64,000 nt of DNA. Source: Pseudarthrobacter raffinosi (lineage in GTDB: Bacteria > Actinomycetota > Actinomycetes > Actinomycetales > Micrococcaceae). Made by a program: the position numbers and the translations under genes. The stretch's first letter is position 1. Every line of letters starts with the position of its first letter. The stretch is from assembly GCF_023913735.1 (NCBI RefSeq), contig NZ_JAMXBH010000017.1:1-64000 (forward strand). Reading direction: 5' to 3'. Shown in pieces: positions 25,234 to 34,683 of the stretch. Below the pieces are notes generated by a model that had not been told where the DNA came from, ran no database searches, and saw nothing but the letters and a program-made list of their open reading frames with translations.

Positions 25234-26586
25234 TCAGCGTTTCTTCGGCGCGCGTTTCGCTGCTGCGTTGACGGCGGCCCTCACGGCAGGAGGCAGGCCC
25301 GCCTGCTCCGTTTCCGGTTCAGCCACCGAGCCGCGGGCCTTCGCGATGGCTTTCATGCCGTGGTAAATCACCAGGGCGGCGGCTGAGCCGAGGGCGATGC
25401 CCGTGAACGTCAGTTCCCCTATGGTCCACGTGTAGTCGGCAATACCGATGATCAGCGCGACGGCGGCGGTGGTCAGGTTCACCGGGTTGGAGAAGTTCAC
25501 CTTGTTCTGTACCCAGATCTTGACGCCCAGGATTCCGATCATGCCGTAGAGCATGGTGGCCGCTCCGCCCAGCACGCCCGGCGGGACCGTGGCAATGAGT
25601 TCGCCGAATTTCGGCGAGAAGCTCAGCACAATGGCGAAGACGCCGGCAACCCAGTACGCCGCCGTCGAATACACCTTGGTGGCCGCCATAACGCCGATGT
25701 TCTCCGCGTACGTGGTGGTGCCGGAGCCGCCGCCGATGCCGGCGAGGACCGTGGCGGCACCGTCGGCCATCAGCGCGCGGCCGGAGACGCCGTCGAGGTT
25801 TTGGCCGGTCATGGCCGCCACGGACTTCACGTGCCCGATGTTTTCGGCCACGAGGACCAGTACCACGGGGACAAAGAGGCCAAGCACGCCCACGTGGAAC
25901 TCGGGGGTCTGGAAGTGCGGGAGGCCGATCCAGGCGGCGGCTTCCATTTTTTCGTAGCTCACTTCGCCGCGCAGCATGGCGACGAGGTAGCCCACCACCA
26001 CGCCCACGAGGATGCTGAGCCGGCCGACGATTCCGCGGAAAAGAACGCCGACCAGGATGATGGTGGCCAGCGTAATGACGGCGGTGACGGGGGCGGCGTC
26101 GAAGTTCATTTTCGCCGCGGGTGCAAGGTTCAGGCCGATCAGTGCCACGATGGCGCCGGTGACGATGGGCGGCATCAGCCGGTTGATCCAGCCCGCGCCG
26201 AACTTCTGCACGATCGCGCCGATCAGGGCCAGTGCGACGCCGGCGAGCACCACTCCGCCCAGCGCGCCGGGCACGCCGAACTGCTGTTGGGACGCCATGA
26301 TGGGCGCGATGAACGCGAAGCTGGAGCCGAGGTAGCTGGGCACCCGCCCCTTGGTGATGACCAGGAACAGCAGCGTGCCGATGCCGGAGAAGAAGAGGGT
26401 GGTGGCCGGTGGCATCCCGGTGATGATGGGCACCAGGAAGGTGGCTCCGAACATGGCTACGACGTGCTGCATGCCCACGCCGATGGTCAGAGGCCAGGCC
26501 AGCCGCTCATCCGGAGCAACCACGTGGCCGGGCTTAATCGATTTGCCGGTGCCGTGGAGCTTCCATTTCATTCCGAGCATGCTCAT
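25234..26586 (-). CDS. uraA: Uracil-xanthine permease (NAT/NCS2 family)
   Basis: 450 residues with about 14 membrane helices. TYAENIGVMAATKV is the nucleobase-transporter motif (ENIG as in uracil carriers). Other landmarks are GVGMQHVVAMFGATFLVP near the N-terminus and VAENIGHVKSV in the middle, which holds the substrate-contacting Glu. It imports uracil, or possibly another nucleobase, with protons. The C-terminal tail is basic (KRAPKKR). It is a single gene; the RutE-like gene at 28.1 kb is the only other hint of pyrimidine metabolism nearby. Confidence 0.9.
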   Translation of the reverse strand: MSMLGMKWKLHGTGKSIKPGHVVAPDERLAWPLTIGVGMQHVVAMFGATFLVPIITGMPPATTLFFSGIGTLLFLVITKGRVPSYLGSSFAFIAPIMASQQQFGVPGALGGVVLAGVALALIGAIVQKFGAGWINRLMPPIVTGAIVALIGLNLAPAAKMNFDAAPVTAVITLATIILVGVLFRGIVGRLSILVGVVVGYLVAMLRGEVSYEKMEAAAWIGLPHFQTPEFHVGVLGLFVPVVLVLVAENIGHVKSVAAMTGQNLDGVSGRALMADGAATVLAGIGGGSGTTTYAENIGVMAATKVYSTAAYWVAGVFAIVLSFSPKFGELIATVPPGVLGGAATMLYGMIGILGVKIWVQNKVNFSNPVNLTTAAVALIIGIADYTWTIGELTFTGIALGSAAALVIYHGMKAIAKARGSVAEPETEQAGLPPAVRAAVNAAAKRAPKKR

Positions 26587-26663
26587 GGTCGGGGCCTTTC
26601 AAGGGGGTTGCCGCTGGGGCTGGGATCTTCCGGTGCAACAATACCGCGCGGCCCGGTCCGGGT

Positions 26664-27833
26664 TCAGCAAGTGCTGTCGAGTGCCTTCCGCGCGATCCTC
26701 AATACTTCCCAGGCCAGCTCATTGCTGGGCGCGTACGGGGTGAGGTTTAGCGGTCCAGGTGGATACGCCAGATTAATGGTCAACTGGCGCCTGGCGTCCG
26801 GGGTTGTCAGGGCCATCGTTCCGTATCCTGCCGTGTCGCCCGCGTGGCCGTAGTAGAAGCCGCCTTCGCAGGCGTCGCCCCACCGGTCGAGGCCCAGCCC
26901 GTAGCCCTCGGGCGCCAGCAGCATCTCCTTGACGGTGTCGGGCTTCAGGAGCCGCCCGTCCATGAGCGCAGCGTAGAACGTGTTCACGTCGCCGACAGTC
27001 GAGACGAGGCCGGCCGCGGTGTTGCCGATGAGCCCGGCCAGGTACGCAGTGTCCAGCCGAACGCCGTCGACAGTGATGTAGCCATGGACCATGTTTGCGG
27101 GTGCCGGACCGGGGCCGGTCATATGCGTGCCGGTCAGCCTGAGGGGGTCGATAATGTCTGACCGGAAGATCTGGGCGATGGGCTGGCCGCGCAGGCGCTG
27201 CACGATGAGGCCAAGGGTAATGTAGTTCGCGTTGGCGTACAGCATGCGGTCGCCGGGCGTCAGCACCCAGGGCACGATGGCTGTCAGGGCAAGAATTTCT
27301 TCAGCCGTGATGGGCTGCGTCAGCGCCTGCTGCAGCGTGCGCGACGTCAGTTGCGGGTCGTGATAGTTGGGCATTCCGCTGGTGTGCCGCAGGAGATGCT
27401 CCACCGTGACAGGGCCTGGCGGCTTCATCAGGGTGTCGAATTCGGGGAGGTGTCGTCCCACCGGGTCCTGGATCTGGATGATGCCTTCCTCGACGAGCTT
27501 GAGGACCGAAACGGCGACCATGGACTTGGTGACACTGGCGACGTGGACCGGGTCGGTGACCTCAGCCGGCGTCGACGTTTCGAGGCTGCGGGCCCCGCGA
27601 GCCGACGAAAATGTCTCGCCGTCGATCCGCGCCTCGATCAGGACTGCCGGGGCTCCGAGGTCCAGCATCCTTTTGCTGAATTCCGCCAGGATGGTCCGGT
27701 ACGTCACGGACGCTCGGGTGACCTGCACAGGCGCCGGCGGTGCCGCTGTGCAGCCCGTCAGCACGACTGCCACGATGGCGGCCAGAACGGCGGAGAACCG
27801 GATCCGTGATGGGCGATTCCGAGGCTCCGACAT
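26664..27833 (-). CDS. Serine hydrolase, class C beta-lactamase family, lipoprotein
   Basis: 389 residues. A lipoprotein signal (AAIVAVVLTGCTAAPP) places it on the outer face of the membrane. The active site follows the beta-lactamase/DD-peptidase fold: SVTKSMV (SxxK near residue 100), YANANY (YxN) and YGHAGDTAGYG replacing the KTG motif with HxG. Such enzymes are DD-peptidases or esterases rather than resistance enzymes. Standalone gene with its own promoter region at 27834-28065. Confidence 0.9.
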   Translation of the reverse strand: MSEPRNRPSRIRFSAVLAAIVAVVLTGCTAAPPAPVQVTRASVTYRTILAEFSKRMLDLGAPAVLIEARIDGETFSSARGARSLETSTPAEVTDPVHVASVTKSMVAVSVLKLVEEGIIQIQDPVGRHLPEFDTLMKPPGPVTVEHLLRHTSGMPNYHDPQLTSRTLQQALTQPITAEEILALTAIVPWVLTPGDRMLYANANYITLGLIVQRLRGQPIAQIFRSDIIDPLRLTGTHMTGPGPAPANMVHGYITVDGVRLDTAYLAGLIGNTAAGLVSTVGDVNTFYAALMDGRLLKPDTVKEMLLAPEGYGLGLDRWGDACEGGFYYGHAGDTAGYGTMALTTPDARRQLTINLAYPPGPLNLTPYAPSNELAWEVLRIARKALDSTC

Positions 27834-28065
27834 GTTTTCACGTCCCTGCTGGGGTCGGGCGGCGCAGGGAGCACGATCAGGCAGGCTGCGCCTTTACCGC
27901 CTATGTTCCTCAGGCTTTCTGGAGGGGTCAAGCAGAAATCCCGCCTCCGCTGTGGTGAACGTCACCTGCGTATTGGGAAGAGGTCCGGCCTGCTTGAAGT
28001 TACAACTATGGAAAGCAGACCGCCGGCCCATCATTTGCGATGAGCGGCCCAGCGAAAGGTACGCC

Positions 28066-28671
28066 ATGACTATTGCCCACGAAGAAGCGGTTATCGATTC
28101 GGCCGCCGTCGACGCCATTTTTGCCGAGGCCCGCACGGCCAACTCCTTTACCGGTGAGGTGACCGAGGACCAGGCCCGCGCCATCTATGAGCTCACGAAG
28201 TTCGGCCCCACGGCTTTCAACTCCCAGCCCCTCCGCGTGACCTACGTCCGCTCGGACGAGGCCCGCGCCACGCTGGTCGACACCCTGGCCAACGGCAACA
28301 AGGCCAAGACCGCCTCCGCGCCGCTGGTTGCCATCCTCAGCTACGACACCGCCTGGGCCGAGCAATGGGACAACTTCCTCCCCGAATACAACGCTCCGAA
28401 GGCCATATACGACGCCGCCCCGGACCTGGCTGCGTCCACCGGCAACAACAACGCCCACCTGCAGGCCGGCTACTTCATCCTGGCCGTCCGGTCCCTCGGC
28501 CTCGCAGCCGGCCCGATGACCGGAGCCGACTTCGGTGCCATCGACGCCGCGTTCTTCCCGGCCGGCGACCAGATGAGCTTCCTGGTGGTCAACATCGGCC
28601 AGGCCGGCGCAGACGCCTGGGGCGCAGCGAAGCCCAAGTTCAGCTACGAGGACGTTGTCCGCACCGTCTAA
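28066..28671 (+). CDS. RutE-like malonic semialdehyde reductase / nitroreductase family
   Basis: 201 residues from ATG 28066. FMN-dependent nitroreductase fold with FGPTAFNSQPLRV (FMN-contacting NSQP) near residue 48, then GNNNAHLQAGYFILAVRSLGLAAGPMTG. This matches the HadB/RutE group that reduces malonic semialdehyde to 3-hydroxypropionate in uracil degradation. No other rut genes are adjacent, so the assignment to that pathway is uncertain. The stop codon lies at the edge of a long palindrome that probably ends transcription. Confidence 0.85.
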   Translation: MTIAHEEAVIDSAAVDAIFAEARTANSFTGEVTEDQARAIYELTKFGPTAFNSQPLRVTYVRSDEARATLVDTLANGNKAKTASAPLVAILSYDTAWAEQWDNFLPEYNAPKAIYDAAPDLAASTGNNNAHLQAGYFILAVRSLGLAAGPMTGADFGAIDAAFFPAGDQMSFLVVNIGQAGADAWGAAKPKFSYEDVVRTV

Positions 28672-28787
28672 CGCTCTCTCACTTAATGCGGCTTTAACGC
28701 CGACGCTCTCTCACTTTCTTGACGAAAGTGAGAGAGCGTCGGTCATTTAAGCGCATTAAGTGAGAGAGCGTTTGGTCTTTTTTTGGG
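28670..28787. terminator. Nested double palindrome between convergent genes
   Basis: Outer arms (28670-28690 and 28752-28772, 21 bp, perfect) enclose a second perfect palindrome (28700-28718 and 28724-28742, 19 bp, 5-nt loop). All four arms share the core GCTCTCTCACTT or its complement. On the plus strand the right arm is followed by TTTGG and a run of T. It lies between the convergent RutE-like and pgm genes, so bidirectional termination is likely. Confidence 0.85.
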
Positions 28788-28791
28788 GAGG

Positions 28792-30462
28792 TTAGGCGAT
28801 GACGCCGTCCACCAGCGCCTTGGCTTCCGCCTGGACCTGCTTGAGGTGCTCCTCGCCCTTGAAGGACTCGGCGTAGATCTTGTAGACGTCCTCGGTCCCG
28901 GACGGGCGCGCGGCGAACCAGGCGTTCTCCGTGACCACCTTGAGCCCGCCGATCGACGCGCCGTTGCCGGGCGCCTCGGTCAGCTTGGCGGTGATGGTTT
29001 CGCCGGCCAGTTCAGTTGCAGTGACGTCCGACGGCGAGAGCTTGCCGAGTGCCGCCTTCTGCTCCCGCGTGGCTGCTGCATCAATGCGCGCGTAGACGGG
29101 GGCGCCGAACTGGTCGGTCAGGCCCTTGTACAGCTGCGATGGCGACTTGCCGGTGACCGCGGTGATCTCCGAGGCCAGCAGCGCCAGCAGGATGCCGTCC
29201 TTGTCGGTGGTCCAGACGCTGCCGTCCAGCTTGTTAAAGGAAGCGCCGGCAGACTCTTCGCCGCCGAACGCGCCTTCGCCGGACAGCAGTCCCGGCACAA
29301 ACCACTTGAAGCCCACGGGGACCTCAACGAGTTTGCGGCCCAGGCTTTCCGCCACACGGTCGATGATCGAGGACGAAACCAGGGTCTTGCCCACCACCGA
29401 GTTGGGGTTCCAGCCGCTGCGGTTGCGGTAGAGGTAATCGATGGCGACGGCGAGGTAGTGGTTCGGATTCATCAGGCCACCCACCCCGTCGACAAGAGGT
29501 GTGACAATGCCGTGGCGGTCGGCGTCGGCGTCGTTGCCGGTGGCGACGTCGAACGCGGCTGAACTGCCGCCGTCGGACATCCTGTTGATCAGGGAAGCCA
29601 TAGCGAACGGCGAGGAGCAGTCCATCCGGATCTTCTCGTCCCAGTCCAAGGTCATGAACGCCCACTGGGGATCCACGGTGGGGTTCACCACGGTCAGGTC
29701 CAGGTGGTGGCGCTCGCCGATCTCGCCCCAGTAATCCACTGCAGCCCCGCCCATGGGGTCGGCGCCGATGCGGACACCGGCCTCGCGGATGGCGTCCAGG
29801 TTCAACACGGACGGGAGGTCGTCAACGTAGCTGCTGAGGAAGTCGAACTTGCCGGTGCTGTCCGCGGCGAGGGCGTCGGAGACGGGGATGCGCTTCACGC
29901 CCCGCAGGTCGTTTTCGAGGAGTTCGTTGGCACGGTTGGCGATCCAGCCCGTGGCGTCGGAATCGGCCGGGCCGCCGTGCGGAGGGTTGTACTTGAAGCC
30001 GCCGTCTCCGGGCGGGTTGTGGCTGGGCGTGACCACAATGCCGTCCGCTTCCGGAGTGCCGGGCTGGCGGTTGTTGTTGTATGTGAGGATGGCGTGGCTC
30101 AGTGCCGGTGTGGGGGTGTAGCCGTGCCGCGCGTCGATCAGCACGTGCACGCCGTTGGCTGCGAGAACCTCCAGGGCGGAGTTCTGCGCCGGCTCGCTGA
30201 GGGCGTGGGTGTCCTTCGCCAGGAAAAGCGGGCCGGTGATGCCCTGCCCGGCGCGGTATTCCACGATTGCCTGCGTGATCGCGACGATATGTTTTTCGTT
30301 GAACGACGCCTTGAGGCTCGAGCCGCGGTGCCCGGAAGTGCCGAACGCCACGCGCTGGCCGGGATCACCCAGATCCGGCGTGATGTCGTAATACGCGTCG
30401 AGGAGCGCAGTGATGTCAACAAGGTCCTGGGGTTGGGCAACTGTGCCCGCGCGGCTAGCCAT
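28792..30462 (-). CDS. pgm: Phosphoglucomutase (alpha-D-glucose-phosphate specific)
   Basis: 556 residues interconverting glucose-1-P and glucose-6-P for glycogen, trehalose and cell-wall sugars. ATG 30462 is preferred over an upstream TTG because the family N-terminus ([16 protein letters not shown]) starts there. [10 protein letters not shown] precedes the phosphoserine loop [15 protein letters not shown] (Ser147). The metal loop [10 protein letters not shown], the sugar-binding GEESAG and the phosphate-binding [12 protein letters not shown] all look intact. Monocistronic. Confidence 0.95.
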   Translation of the reverse strand: MASRAGTVAQPQDLVDITALLDAYYDITPDLGDPGQRVAFGTSGHRGSSLKASFNEKHIVAITQAIVEYRAGQGITGPLFLAKDTHALSEPAQNSALEVLAANGVHVLIDARHGYTPTPALSHAILTYNNNRQPGTPEADGIVVTPSHNPPGDGGFKYNPPHGGPADSDATGWIANRANELLENDLRGVKRIPVSDALAADSTGKFDFLSSYVDDLPSVLNLDAIREAGVRIGADPMGGAAVDYWGEIGERHHLDLTVVNPTVDPQWAFMTLDWDEKIRMDCSSPFAMASLINRMSDGGSSAAFDVATGNDADADRHGIVTPLVDGVGGLMNPNHYLAVAIDYLYRNRSGWNPNSVVGKTLVSSSIIDRVAESLGRKLVEVPVGFKWFVPGLLSGEGAFGGEESAGASFNKLDGSVWTTDKDGILLALLASEITAVTGKSPSQLYKGLTDQFGAPVYARIDAAATREQKAALGKLSPSDVTATELAGETITAKLTEAPGNGASIGGLKVVTENAWFAARPSGTEDVYKIYAESFKGEEHLKQVQAEAKALVDGVIA

Positions 30463-30645
30463 GGCACCAGCATGCCAGACGTGGGCTGGAGTCAAAACGC
30501 GCAGTCCATAATCCGGTCCCTATGACGCGGAAAAGTCCCCGCCGGAGGCTTGGCAGCAAGTAGTTAAAGCGAGTACTGGGCCCAAAAGTACCTATATACC
30601 GGCTCCCCGCGGCGCTGCTACGTTCGGAAAAACTCAGGAAGGAAT

Positions 30646-30675
30646 GCCCGACGGCGGGGAGCGCCGCCGTCGGGC
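30646..30675. promoter_or_regulatory. GC-rich hairpin upstream of the NERD gene
   Basis: Perfect 12-bp arms (GCCCGACGGCGG and complement) around a 6-nt loop, about 75 bp upstream of the NERD start, with no T-tract. The 288-bp gap also has ACTGCAGTAAGT-like repeats near 30676-30720. Role unknown: attenuator, terminator or spacer. Confidence 0.5.
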
Positions 30676-30750
30676 TCTGCAGTAAGTGTCTGGCACTGCA
30701 GTAAGTCGCACACTGCAGCGAGTTGGCAAGCGGGAGCCAGGGGGTAGGTC

Positions 30751-31671
30751 ATGGGGGCAGGAGAAGGCGCGGCCGAGCAGTCGAGGCTTGCTGCAGAACG
30801 GGTGCAGCGGCTGAAACGCCAACTCGATCAGGCCGAACGGGCCACGAAGTCGCGGGACGCCGGTGCTGTGGGCGAACGGCTCGTGGCGGACAGGTTGAGC
30901 CTGCTCATTCCGCACGGCTGGTACCTGCTGAACGACGTCCACTGGCCCGGGCGGCCCAAAGCCATCCTTGACCATGTGCTGGTTGGTCCCGGCGGGGTGG
31001 TGGTGGTCGATGCCAAGAACTGGACCGGCGAGGTCAGTGTCGCCGCCGGTGTCCTGTGGCAGGGCCGATTTGCCAGGACGCAGTCGGTTGACGGGGCATT
31101 GGCGCAGTGCGCCGCCGTCGCGTCCGTGCTGGCGCCGCCCTACCGGCGGTTCGTCCGCCCGTTGATCTGCCTCACCGGGCAGCCGGACCTTTTCGGCATC
31201 ACCAATTCAGACGTCGCCGTGGCAGGGGCAGACCGCGTTGTTGCTGCCGTGCTGGCGCTGCCCCCGGTGCTGGACCAGCAGACGGTGGTGGGCCTGTATG
31301 CGCACCTCGGCGAGCAGCTCACGCAGGAATCTGCGGCGGAAAGTTCTGCGGTGAAGCCGCTGACCGTGAAGCCGCTGACAGTTAAGTCACCGACCGTAGA
31401 GCCGGCTAAGTCACCGACCGTAGAGCCGAAGGGTGGAGGGCCGCCGGTGGCTGGGCCGCCGCGGTCCGGGCAGACAGGGGGCCGGAGCGGGCCCCGGCAC
31501 CCCGCCTATGGCACCCGCCGTGGGGCGCGTAGTGGGGCCGGCAGCGGCGGCTCGGGACGCGCCAGGAAGTCGAAGGCGCAGCACGACGCGGCCAATGGAA
31601 TGACCCGGTTGATGTTCCTGGCTGCCTTTGTGGTTTTTGCTGTCTACGTGCTGCCGTATTGGGGGCGGTAG
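30751..31671 (+). CDS. NERD-domain protein with C-terminal membrane anchor
   Basis: 306 residues. A coiled-coil start (QSRLAAERVQRLKRQLDQAER) precedes a NERD domain (about 35-170): GAVGERLVADRL, ILDHVLVGPGGVVVVDAKNWTGEV with the D and the D-x-K nuclease-like residues, and later LICLTGQ. Residues 200-240 are a repeat-rich Pro/Lys/Thr linker, then a basic Gly/Arg tail and one final transmembrane helix (MTRLMFLAAFVVFAVYVL). NERD domains are related to PD-(D/E)XK nucleases. The anchor would put the domain on the cytosolic face. No defence partners are adjacent. Confidence 0.85.
   Translation: MGAGEGAAEQSRLAAERVQRLKRQLDQAERATKSRDAGAVGERLVADRLSLLIPHGWYLLNDVHWPGRPKAILDHVLVGPGGVVVVDAKNWTGEVSVAAGVLWQGRFARTQSVDGALAQCAAVASVLAPPYRRFVRPLICLTGQPDLFGITNSDVAVAGADRVVAAVLALPPVLDQQTVVGLYAHLGEQLTQESAAESSAVKPLTVKPLTVKSPTVEPAKSPTVEPKGGGPPVAGPPRSGQTGGRSGPRHPAYGTRRGARSGAGSGGSGRARKSKAQHDAANGMTRLMFLAAFVVFAVYVLPYWGR
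31351..31428. repeat. Tandem repeats in the NERD linker
   Basis: Two 15-bp copies of GTGAAGCCGCTGAC(C/A) (31351-31380) are followed by two identical 21-bp units (31384-31404 and 31408-31428) encoding KSPTVEP. All steps are multiples of three, so linker length can change without breaking the frame. Confidence 0.85.
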
Positions 31672-31749
31672 CACTGGATGAGGGCGGCTGTAGGCCCGTG
31701 ATGCAGGCGGCGGTAGGCTGGGAAGCGGAGACTTCGAATGGGGAAAATC

Positions 31750-32355
31750 ATGACTGACCAGCCAACTCCGCGCCCTGATTCGCAAGGGTCCGGTGCGGGA
31801 CCCGGCGATTCGCCGGCAGGCTACGAGCCGCCGCAGTTTGTGCCGCCGCAGGGCCCAAGCATTCCGGCGCCGCCGCCGTATGACCAGAACCCGTACGGCC
31901 AGAATCAGTTTGGCCAGGACCAGTACAGCCAGTCAGGCCAGTACAACCAACCCGGTGCCTACAGCCAGCCTGGCGATCCGTACGGCGCGACGTATGGCCA
32001 GCCCGCAAGCCCTTACGGCCAGGGTGCCAGCCCTTATGGCCAGCCCGCAAGCCCTTACGGCCAGCCGGCGTACGGGCAGCCCGCCTACTACGGCATGCCC
32101 GCCCAGCAGCCAAAGGGCCTGAGCATCGCCAGCATGGTCCTCGGGATTTCCTCGGTCATCCTTGGCTGGTTCATGATTCCGCAGATCGCCGCGATCATCA
32201 CCGGCCATCTGGCCCTCCGCCGGGAACCCTCTGGCAAGGGCATGTCCATCACCGGGCTGGTCCTGGGCTACCTTTGCCTGCTGGGTTACGGGGCGTTCTG
32301 GTTGTTCGTCATCATCGGACTGGCCATGTACCGCTCGTCCGGGTACTCATACTGA
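31750..32355 (+). CDS. DUF4190-type membrane protein with PYGQ-rich N-terminus
   Basis: 201 residues. The first 120 are Pro/Tyr/Gly/Gln-rich with repeated QPASPYGQ and YGQ units, predicted disordered. They are followed by a two-helix DUF4190-like module: GLSIASMVLGISSVILGWF, then IITGHLALRREPSGKGMSITGLVLGY with its conserved-looking basic loop, and a final helix. ATG 31750 is preferred over ATG 31738 because GGGGAAA lies before it. Such proteins are common in actinobacteria with no defined function; the Tyr/Gln-rich tail could form condensates or bind cell-division proteins. Confidence 0.8.
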   Translation: MTDQPTPRPDSQGSGAGPGDSPAGYEPPQFVPPQGPSIPAPPPYDQNPYGQNQFGQDQYSQSGQYNQPGAYSQPGDPYGATYGQPASPYGQGASPYGQPASPYGQPAYGQPAYYGMPAQQPKGLSIASMVLGISSVILGWFMIPQIAAIITGHLALRREPSGKGMSITGLVLGYLCLLGYGAFWLFVIIGLAMYRSSGYSY

Positions 32356-32405
32356 GCCAGCCTGGGGAGGTAACGCACCCGGCCGGCCGCCGGCGTCCTG
32401 ACGGA

Positions 32406-33104
32406 TCAGCGGAGCAGCTCCACGTCCGAGACCAGCTCAATGTGGGCCAACATGGCTGCGGCTGCACCAGTGGGGTCCTGCGCGCGGATGGCGTCTGCAA
32501 TGGTCCGGTGCGAGGCCAGCGACTGTTCGGGCCGCCCCGGCTGTCCCAACGACTCTATCCGCGTTTCCAGGATCATTTCGGCGATGACCGCCATCAGCTG
32601 GGCCAGTACCGCTGAGTGGGCGGCGCCGGTGACCGCCTGATGGAACAGCTCGTCGCCGTGCGCGCCGCGCTCGCCCCCTCCGATTTCGGCGGCCATGACC
32701 TCCAAGGCCGCGTCGATGGCCGCCAGGTCCTCCTCCGTGCGCCGTTCCGCGGCCAGTGCGGCCAGTTTCACCTCAAGGGTGCTGCGCGCCTCCACGATTT
32801 CCGGCAGCCGGCTCTGGTGTTCACGCAGGCCCTTGATCACTGACGCCACGCTGGACCGCCGGGCCAGGACGGCGCCGGTACCGTGCTGCACATCGATCAC
32901 TCCCAGCACTTCGAGCGCCACCAGCGCCTGGGCCAGCGTCGCCCGCGAAACCCCCAGCCGATCGGCCAGGTCGCGTTCGGCCGGCAGCAGATCGCCCGGC
33001 ACCAGCTGGGCGGACTCGATATAGGCCAGGATCTGCTCCACCAGCTGCTCGTACAGCCGTGGCCGCGATACGCGCTCCAGGCCAAGCCGTGCCGTCTTCT
33101 CCAC
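32406..33104 (-). CDS. GntR/FadR-family regulator (MatR-like)
   Basis: About 232 residues from GTG 33104 (GAGG upstream). The N-terminal winged helix has LYEQLVEQILAYIESAQLVPGDLLPAERDLADRLGVSRATLAQAL. The C-terminal all-helical FCD domain includes EIVEARSTLEVKLAALAAERR, DELFHQAVTGAAH and ASHRTIADAIRAQDPTGA, whose Asp/His residues bind a metal and carboxylate effector. Divergent from a MatC-type carrier gene, with a palindrome between, as in malonate mat loci where MatR is GntR-type. The likely effector is a dicarboxylate or its CoA ester. Confidence 0.88.
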   Translation of the reverse strand: MEKTARLGLERVSRPRLYEQLVEQILAYIESAQLVPGDLLPAERDLADRLGVSRATLAQALVALEVLGVIDVQHGTGAVLARRSSVASVIKGLREHQSRLPEIVEARSTLEVKLAALAAERRTEEDLAAIDAALEVMAAEIGGGERGAHGDELFHQAVTGAAHSAVLAQLMAVIAEMILETRIESLGQPGRPEQSLASHRTIADAIRAQDPTGAAAAMLAHIELVSDVELLR

Positions 33105-33153
33105 ATGGGCCTCACTATGTCGTCGGTTTCCCCAAGAATACACGGCAGGCGTA

Positions 33154-33176
33154 TTGACAGATAGACCTAGTGTCTA
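33154..33176 (+). promoter_or_regulatory. Promoter element and GntR operator before the MatC gene
   Basis: TTGACA at 33154-33159 is a good -35 match. It is followed at 33162-33176 by TAGAC and GTCTA arms around CTAGT, an odd-length palindrome of the FadR-subfamily type. No convincing -10 is seen. A repressor bound here would block the operon at 33.2-37.4 kb. Confidence 0.55.
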
Positions 33177-33237
33177 GGAGGCTAGTCCAGTGAGTCAGTT
33201 ACTCACGTCACATTTTTCCTTCCTAGGAGGACCAACG

Positions 33238-34605
33238 ATGTCCGCTCCTGTCTTATCGATCATCATCCTGGCCGCAATGTTCCTGCTCGCCACCGTCCTG
33301 CCCCTGAACATGGGTGCCCTTGCGTTTGTCGGTTCATTCCTGCTGGGCAGCGTGGTGTTGGGCATGTCCACTAACGAGATCCTGGCTAACTTTCCCGGCG
33401 GCCTGTTCCTGACCATCGTCGGGGTCACCTACCTTTTCGCCATTGCGCAGAACAACGGCACCATCGACCTCCTGGTCCGCGGGGCCGTCAGGATGGTGGG
33501 CAACCGGGTGGCCCTGATTCCGTGGGTTATGTTTGCCGTCACCGCGCTCATTACGTCCGTTGGCGCACTGTCTCCCGCCGCCGTCGCCATCATTGCCCCG
33601 ATTGCCCTCAGCTTCGCCGGTAAGTACAAGATCAGCCCGCTGCTGATGGGCATGATGGTTATCCACGGCGCCCAGGCCGGCGGATTCTCCCCGATTGCCG
33701 TCTACGGCGTCACAGTCAACGGCATCCTCGCCAAGACAAACCTGGATTTCAGCCCCACCGCGCTCTTCCTGAGCAGCCTGGTGTTCAACCTCGTCATCGC
33801 ACTCGTGCTGTTCATTGTCCTGGGCGGCCGGGCCCTCCTGTCCTCCCGGGTGAGCCATTTCGTAGAGCAGGCTGCCGAAGCCCGCATGGCCGTGAGTGTC
33901 GGCGCCAAGGCAGGATCAGATGTTCCGTTCAAGGGCTTCGGCTCCGGCATGTACGGCCCCCGCGACCATGCAGGCGACGGCGTCGCAGCCACCAAGGAGC
34001 GGTCGGAGCGGATCCCCCAGCTGGTGACCATCGCCGGCCTGATCGCACTGGCCGTCATTGCCCTGGGCTTCAAAGTCGACGTCGGCTTTGTATCCATCAC
34101 CATCGCCATCGTGCTGGCACTGGTCTCGCCGAAGGCCCAGAAGGGCGCGATCAACAAGATCAGCTGGTCAACGGTGCTCCTGATCTGCGGCATGCTCACG
34201 TTTGTCGGAGTCCTGGAGGAGGCCGGAACCATCCAGTTTGTTTCCAACGGCGTGGCCGCCATGGGCATGCCGCTGCTGGCGGCCCTCCTCATCTGCTACA
34301 TCGGCGCCGTTGTGTCCGCGTTCGCATCCTCCACGGCCATCCTCGCCGCCCTCATCCCGCTGGCCGTGCCGTTCCTCTCCACCGGTGAGATCGGCGCCGT
34401 CGGCGTGATCTGTGCGCTCGCGGTCGCCGCCACCATCGTGGACGTTTCCCCGTTCTCCACCAACGGGGCACTGGTCCTGGCCAATGCCCCGGAAGGCGTG
34501 GACAAGGACAGCTTCTACAAGCAGATCCTCGGCTACAGCGGGATCGTCATCGTGGCCGGACCGCTCCTCGCGTGGCTGGCCCTGGTGGTTCCGGGCTGGC
34601 TCTAA
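33238..34605 (+). CDS. matC: MatC-type dicarboxylate (malonate) carrier, SLC13/IT superfamily
   Basis: 455 residues, about eleven helices. ATG 33238 follows GGAGG; an upstream in-frame GTG at 33190 would overlap the promoter. The N-terminal third (VLPLNMGALAFVGSFLLG, NEILANFPGGLFLTIVGVTYLFAIAQNNGTIDLLV) matches the MatC_N domain seen in Rhizobium malonate carriers. A cytosolic loop sits at about 210-265. VDVSPFSTNGALVLANAP near the end is a likely substrate loop. It is the first gene of an operon with a CoA-transferase and a carboxyltransferase, so malonate or a close analogue is the best guess. Confidence 0.88.
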   Translation: MSAPVLSIIILAAMFLLATVLPLNMGALAFVGSFLLGSVVLGMSTNEILANFPGGLFLTIVGVTYLFAIAQNNGTIDLLVRGAVRMVGNRVALIPWVMFAVTALITSVGALSPAAVAIIAPIALSFAGKYKISPLLMGMMVIHGAQAGGFSPIAVYGVTVNGILAKTNLDFSPTALFLSSLVFNLVIALVLFIVLGGRALLSSRVSHFVEQAAEARMAVSVGAKAGSDVPFKGFGSGMYGPRDHAGDGVAATKERSERIPQLVTIAGLIALAVIALGFKVDVGFVSITIAIVLALVSPKAQKGAINKISWSTVLLICGMLTFVGVLEEAGTIQFVSNGVAAMGMPLLAALLICYIGAVVSAFASSTAILAALIPLAVPFLSTGEIGAVGVICALAVAATIVDVSPFSTNGALVLANAPEGVDKDSFYKQILGYSGIVIVAGPLLAWLALVVPGWL

Positions 34606-34683
34606 GTGCCCGCCCCGATCCCGCCCAGCACGGGCCGCTTTGCCGGCAATTGTGCACCAACCTCACCCCGAAGGAATCCAGCA

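Noticed and set aside
28670-28787. Repeated GCTCTCTCACTT units considered as a CRISPR-like array
   Set aside because: Copies alternate in orientation as palindrome arms, with no regular spacers and no cas genes.
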